The position numbers and the translations under genes are program-made. Shown here in pieces: positions 33,921 to 36,335 of a DNA stretch of 36,335 nucleotides; within the stretch, counting starts at the first letter, position 1; the number at the start of each line of letters is the position of its first letter. The notes beneath the pieces are model-generated. The model did no database searches. It was given only the letters and a program-made list of their open reading frames with translations, and was not told the origin of the DNA. The DNA comes from Planctomycetota bacterium (lineage in GTDB: Bacteria; Planctomycetota; Planctomycetia; Pirellulales; Pirellulaceae), in the NCBI GenBank assembly GCA_026692905.1, contig JAPLNL010000123.1, positions 1 through 36,335 of the forward strand. The letters run 5' to 3'.

Positions 33921-34325
33921 GTTCGTCGCCTCCTGCGATCACTGTTGAGTTGAAACGATGTGTTCCACAGTGATAGGCTTTAGCAAATCCGATGATTTGA
34001 GCCAATATCTATCAGAAAGATTTTGACGCGATCGCGGTAAACGATGTTGCTAGCCAATGGAGTGACATTTCCCTGCTTGCCTAAAGGCCGTCTCGCTTTC
34101 TTTTTGGAATTGCTTGCAATTTCAACGGGAGGGCGAGGCTCCTGCCGAACCTTTGCACCGTTGGCTCGGCAGGAGCCTCGCCCTCCCTAAGGTTTTCAAT
34201 GGAATTGACTTTGCAAAGATGTTTACAGCGGTGGCCTCGCCCTCCCAATTTCCTCCAAACGTTTTGTCGTGAGACACACCTGCCGTAGCCCGTCAGACTA
34301 AAGCGATTCGATTCCGCTATTGATC
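33921..34325. other. Intergenic region upstream of flgC
   Basis: About 400 bases without a supported gene. It should carry the minus-strand flagellar promoter, though no sigma-28 or sigma-54 consensus was recognised. Repeat family 1, copy C fills 34101-34245. Confidence 0.5.
34101..34245. repeat. Repeat family 1, copy C
   Basis: The central inverted repeat is perfect over 22 bases (34127-34148 and 34166-34187) with a 17-base loop. The left arm (34101-34126) has GGAATTGCTTGCAATTTCAA, matching copy D; the right arm (34188-34234) matches the right arm of copies A and B and ends in the same terminal repeat, AAAGATGTTTACAGCGGTGG. A weak match to the opposite terminal repeat lies at 34033-34050. 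Confidence 0.8.
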
Positions 34326-36083
34326 TCACAGACCCAACGGCAAGACCGGATTCGACGGCAGTTGACGCTCGATATGGTCTGCCACTGCAATGAGAATGGC
34401 GTCCCCGAAGTATTTTGACGTGAGCTTGATGACCCGAGGAGCGGTCGTGACAGGCTTCGTTTTGTCACTGTCTTGCGAAGTTGGCTCGCGTCTCGGGTTG
34501 GTGAGCTCCTGTGTGCCAAAGCGAACAATCATACTAGGATGCCCCGTCAAGTTGGTGCGAACCAGATCGTCGCTGCCCAACAAGACATCCACATTGCGCA
34601 GTACCCGCTCAGTTTCCTGGATGAGCATCGTTCTTGCTCGCATGCTTTGAATGTAGTGGATCCCCCTTGCAAATTGAGATTTGCGGAACGAAGGCCCCCA
34701 AAGCCCCATGTCGCTATCCGACTCAGCCGAGCGGAAGAGCGAATCGTGCATGGCTGCGGACTCAACGTCCAAGCCAACCATCAGAGCCTGTTGCGGAATG
34801 TTCTGCGGAAACTCGATCGGGATCATCTTCGCTCCGTCGCTCTCTAGTTTTTCGTAGACGATACGCTCGCTTTCAGCCAACTGCGATGGCACATATCCGA
34901 CGCGTAGTTTCTTGATATCGAATTGCGATGGCCAAGTCAGTGGGCGGTCCACGACCGTCGGGTCCAGACCATCACTCCCCTGAATGGCATTCAATACAAT
35001 TCCGCAATCGACGGCATAACGCGCGATAGTCCCTACTTTGTCCATGCTCCATGCCAAGGTCATGCAGCCGTATCGACTGACTCTGCCAAAAGATGGCCTC
35101 AGCCCCATCACGCGGCACCGCCGAGCCGGCGATACGATACTGCCTAACGTTTCCGTACCCAAAGCAAATGTGCAAAGGCCAGCAGCGACCGCCGAACAAC
35201 TTCCAGCAGATGATCCTGAACTACCTTGTTCGACATTCCATGGATTCTTGGTTGTTGCGTCATGCCAAATGTCTCCCATGGCGAGTGTTCCAACGGAGAG
35301 CTTTCCAAGCATCACGGCTCCAGCATCATTGAGGAATCTCGCAACGGTCGCATGGTTTGGACGCACGGTATCTCGATACGGCTTGGCACCCCAAGCGGTT
35401 GGGAAAGGTGGTACCGCGATGATGTCTTTGGCTCCCCACGGAATTCCATGCAGTAGCCCACGATCGTTACCTTCCTTGAGCTCAATGTCAGCTCGCTTGG
35501 CTTGTTGCATTGCGAGCTCTTCCGTAAGTGTCACCACGCAGCGCAATATTGGATCGTACTTCTTCAGCCTGCTCAAATAGAGCTCCGTCAAACGCAGGCT
35601 GGTTATCTTGCCGGCGCGAAGTGCTGACGCTTGTTCGACGATTCCGGAAGCCGCGATCGACAATTCGTCCTGCCAGTCCACGCGGCCAGTTTGTTTTGCT
35701 TTGGCGAGTGCGGACCAAGAATTGTCCGCTAGTGTTGTCGCAGATGCTGGCTTGGTGGTTTCTCGCGATTTCAAATCCTCGGGAAGATTCTCCGCAAAAA
35801 AGTATGGGACAAAGGCCATGGCGGGTCCTGTGTCAGCATCGATATTCAATGCCCGCAGTTTTCGCTCGTTTTCAGACTGGTCTTGGATTTGTTTGGCGAG
35901 CGTTTCTTTTTCTTTGTCCGTAAGCTCGATATCCGCGATCCACTGAGCATCGTGGATCATCTGTGCTGTGATGGTGCCGGTCTCACTCGCCCTGTGTGCG
36001 AGCGCCTTTTGGAAGGCCACCGATCCAACACCCAAAGCAGTCAGTCGGATCATCCAAGCTCGGCGGCTGGTCTCGAAAATCAT
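34326..36083 (-). CDS. Amidase-signature family protein with Tat-like leader
   Basis: A 585-residue protein from the ATG at 36083, which begins MIFETSRRAWMIRLTALGVG, a twin-arginine type signal. The amidase core contains the catalytic Lys in GIPWGAKDI, the cis-Ser loop EQGSSGSSAGSCSAVAAG, and the nucleophile Ser in GTETLGSIVSPA, followed by GLRPSFGRVSRYG. Such enzymes hydrolyse amide bonds; the family includes GatA, but no gatB or gatC is adjacent and the exported leader argues against tRNA-dependent amidation. An N-terminal 150-residue extension precedes the core. A longer start (ATG at 36152) begins next to a repeat and lacks support. Confidence 0.88.
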   Translation of the reverse strand: MIFETSRRAWMIRLTALGVGSVAFQKALAHRASETGTITAQMIHDAQWIADIELTDKEKETLAKQIQDQSENERKLRALNIDADTGPAMAFVPYFFAENLPEDLKSRETTKPASATTLADNSWSALAKAKQTGRVDWQDELSIAASGIVEQASALRAGKITSLRLTELYLSRLKKYDPILRCVVTLTEELAMQQAKRADIELKEGNDRGLLHGIPWGAKDIIAVPPFPTAWGAKPYRDTVRPNHATVARFLNDAGAVMLGKLSVGTLAMGDIWHDATTKNPWNVEQGSSGSSAGSCSAVAAGLCTFALGTETLGSIVSPARRCRVMGLRPSFGRVSRYGCMTLAWSMDKVGTIARYAVDCGIVLNAIQGSDGLDPTVVDRPLTWPSQFDIKKLRVGYVPSQLAESERIVYEKLESDGAKMIPIEFPQNIPQQALMVGLDVESAAMHDSLFRSAESDSDMGLWGPSFRKSQFARGIHYIQSMRARTMLIQETERVLRNVDVLLGSDDLVRTNLTGHPSMIVRFGTQELTNPRREPTSQDSDKTKPVTTAPRVIKLTSKYFGDAILIAVADHIERQLPSNPVLPLGL

Positions 36084-36162
36084 AACGCAAGGCTCTTGTT
36101 TTGGATTGGAGAAATCGATTTGAGGGACATTGTAATGTACTTTCAAGGACATGGAGACTCAT

Positions 36163-36223
36163 GGGAGAGCGAGGTTCCTGCCGAGCTGGGGATGCAGTGG
36201 CTCGGCAGGAGCCTCGCCCTCCC
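36163..36223. repeat. Repeat family 1, copy F
   Basis: Inverted arms at 36163-36184 and 36202-36223, 22 bases each with two mismatches, around 17 bases. Arm sequence includes CGAGGTTCCTGCCGA and TCGGCAGGAGCCTCG. It lies upstream of the amidase gene and lacks the longer side arms. Confidence 0.8.
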
Positions 36224-36335
36224 AAGTTAACAATCATCCGCGACTACACCCTTGTCCACAGCAAGCCAACTTCGATTGCCCATCATTGGCGAAGTCTTTG
36301 GCTCAGGGGACTTTCCGGCTCAGTGAACGCGAAAA

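Overview
The window looks like a stretch of chromosome from a Pirellulales-type planctomycete. The signs are a DUF1559-family protein with the planctomycete pilin-like segment and DG-SVRYF end, a DUF1080 (3-keto-disaccharide hydrolase) protein, a Ser/Thr kinase with a sensor domain, a long PQQ-propeller protein, an HU protein with an acidic tail, and large gene spacing with roughly balanced base composition. No rRNA, tRNA or CRISPR array was recognised. Nearly all genes are on the minus strand; the exceptions are the S1 protein and the DUF1559 protein (24346-27792).

Layout, left to right. 1-4067: edge-truncated membrane protein, AMP-forming acyl-CoA ligase, flotillin-like FloA and the tRNA thiolase MnmA. 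4140-9440: a sugar transferase with a degenerate GGDEF-like front end, a transmembrane Ser/Thr kinase with a Cache-like sensor, and a MoxR ATPase. 9706-18488: a tightly coupled set of five co-directional genes. A membrane-anchored PQQ-propeller protein, a TPR plus substrate-binding protein, a large secreted protein of unknown function and a receiver lacking its phospho-acceptor Asp overlap one another by ATGA; a Fur-family regulator follows 29 bases later. 18799-23489: arginine decarboxylase SpeA, an FtsQ-like membrane protein directly downstream of MurB, and a thioredoxin-like secreted protein. 23490-24345: a gene-free region with a strong plus-strand terminator and other foldable sequence. 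24346-28605: ribosomal protein S1, DUF1559 protein, small lipoprotein, HU. 29125-30896: DUF1080 protein and ApbE. 31394-33920: flagellar flgC-fliE-fliF without flgB or fliG beside them. 34326-36083: amidase-signature protein with a Tat-like leader.

The gaps between genes hold at least three families of dispersed, foldable repeats. Family 1 is built on GAGGCTCCTGCCGA and its reverse complement, with exchangeable flanking arms; two copies form 158-159 bp elements with terminal inverted repeats. Family 2 is a 69 bp double hairpin with two close copies and one rearranged copy. Family 3 is a 58-59 bp imperfect palindrome with three copies, two of them joined to a half of family 1. One family 1 copy overlaps the stop codon of the Fur gene, and copies flank the flagellar block.

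The best candidates for undescribed biology are the coupled PQQ/SBP/unknown/pseudo-receiver operon, the unassigned plus-strand transcript ending near 23975, the FtsQ-like protein beside MurB in a lineage known to lack FtsZ, and the modular repeat families. All functional statements rest on reading motifs by eye; no database search was run.
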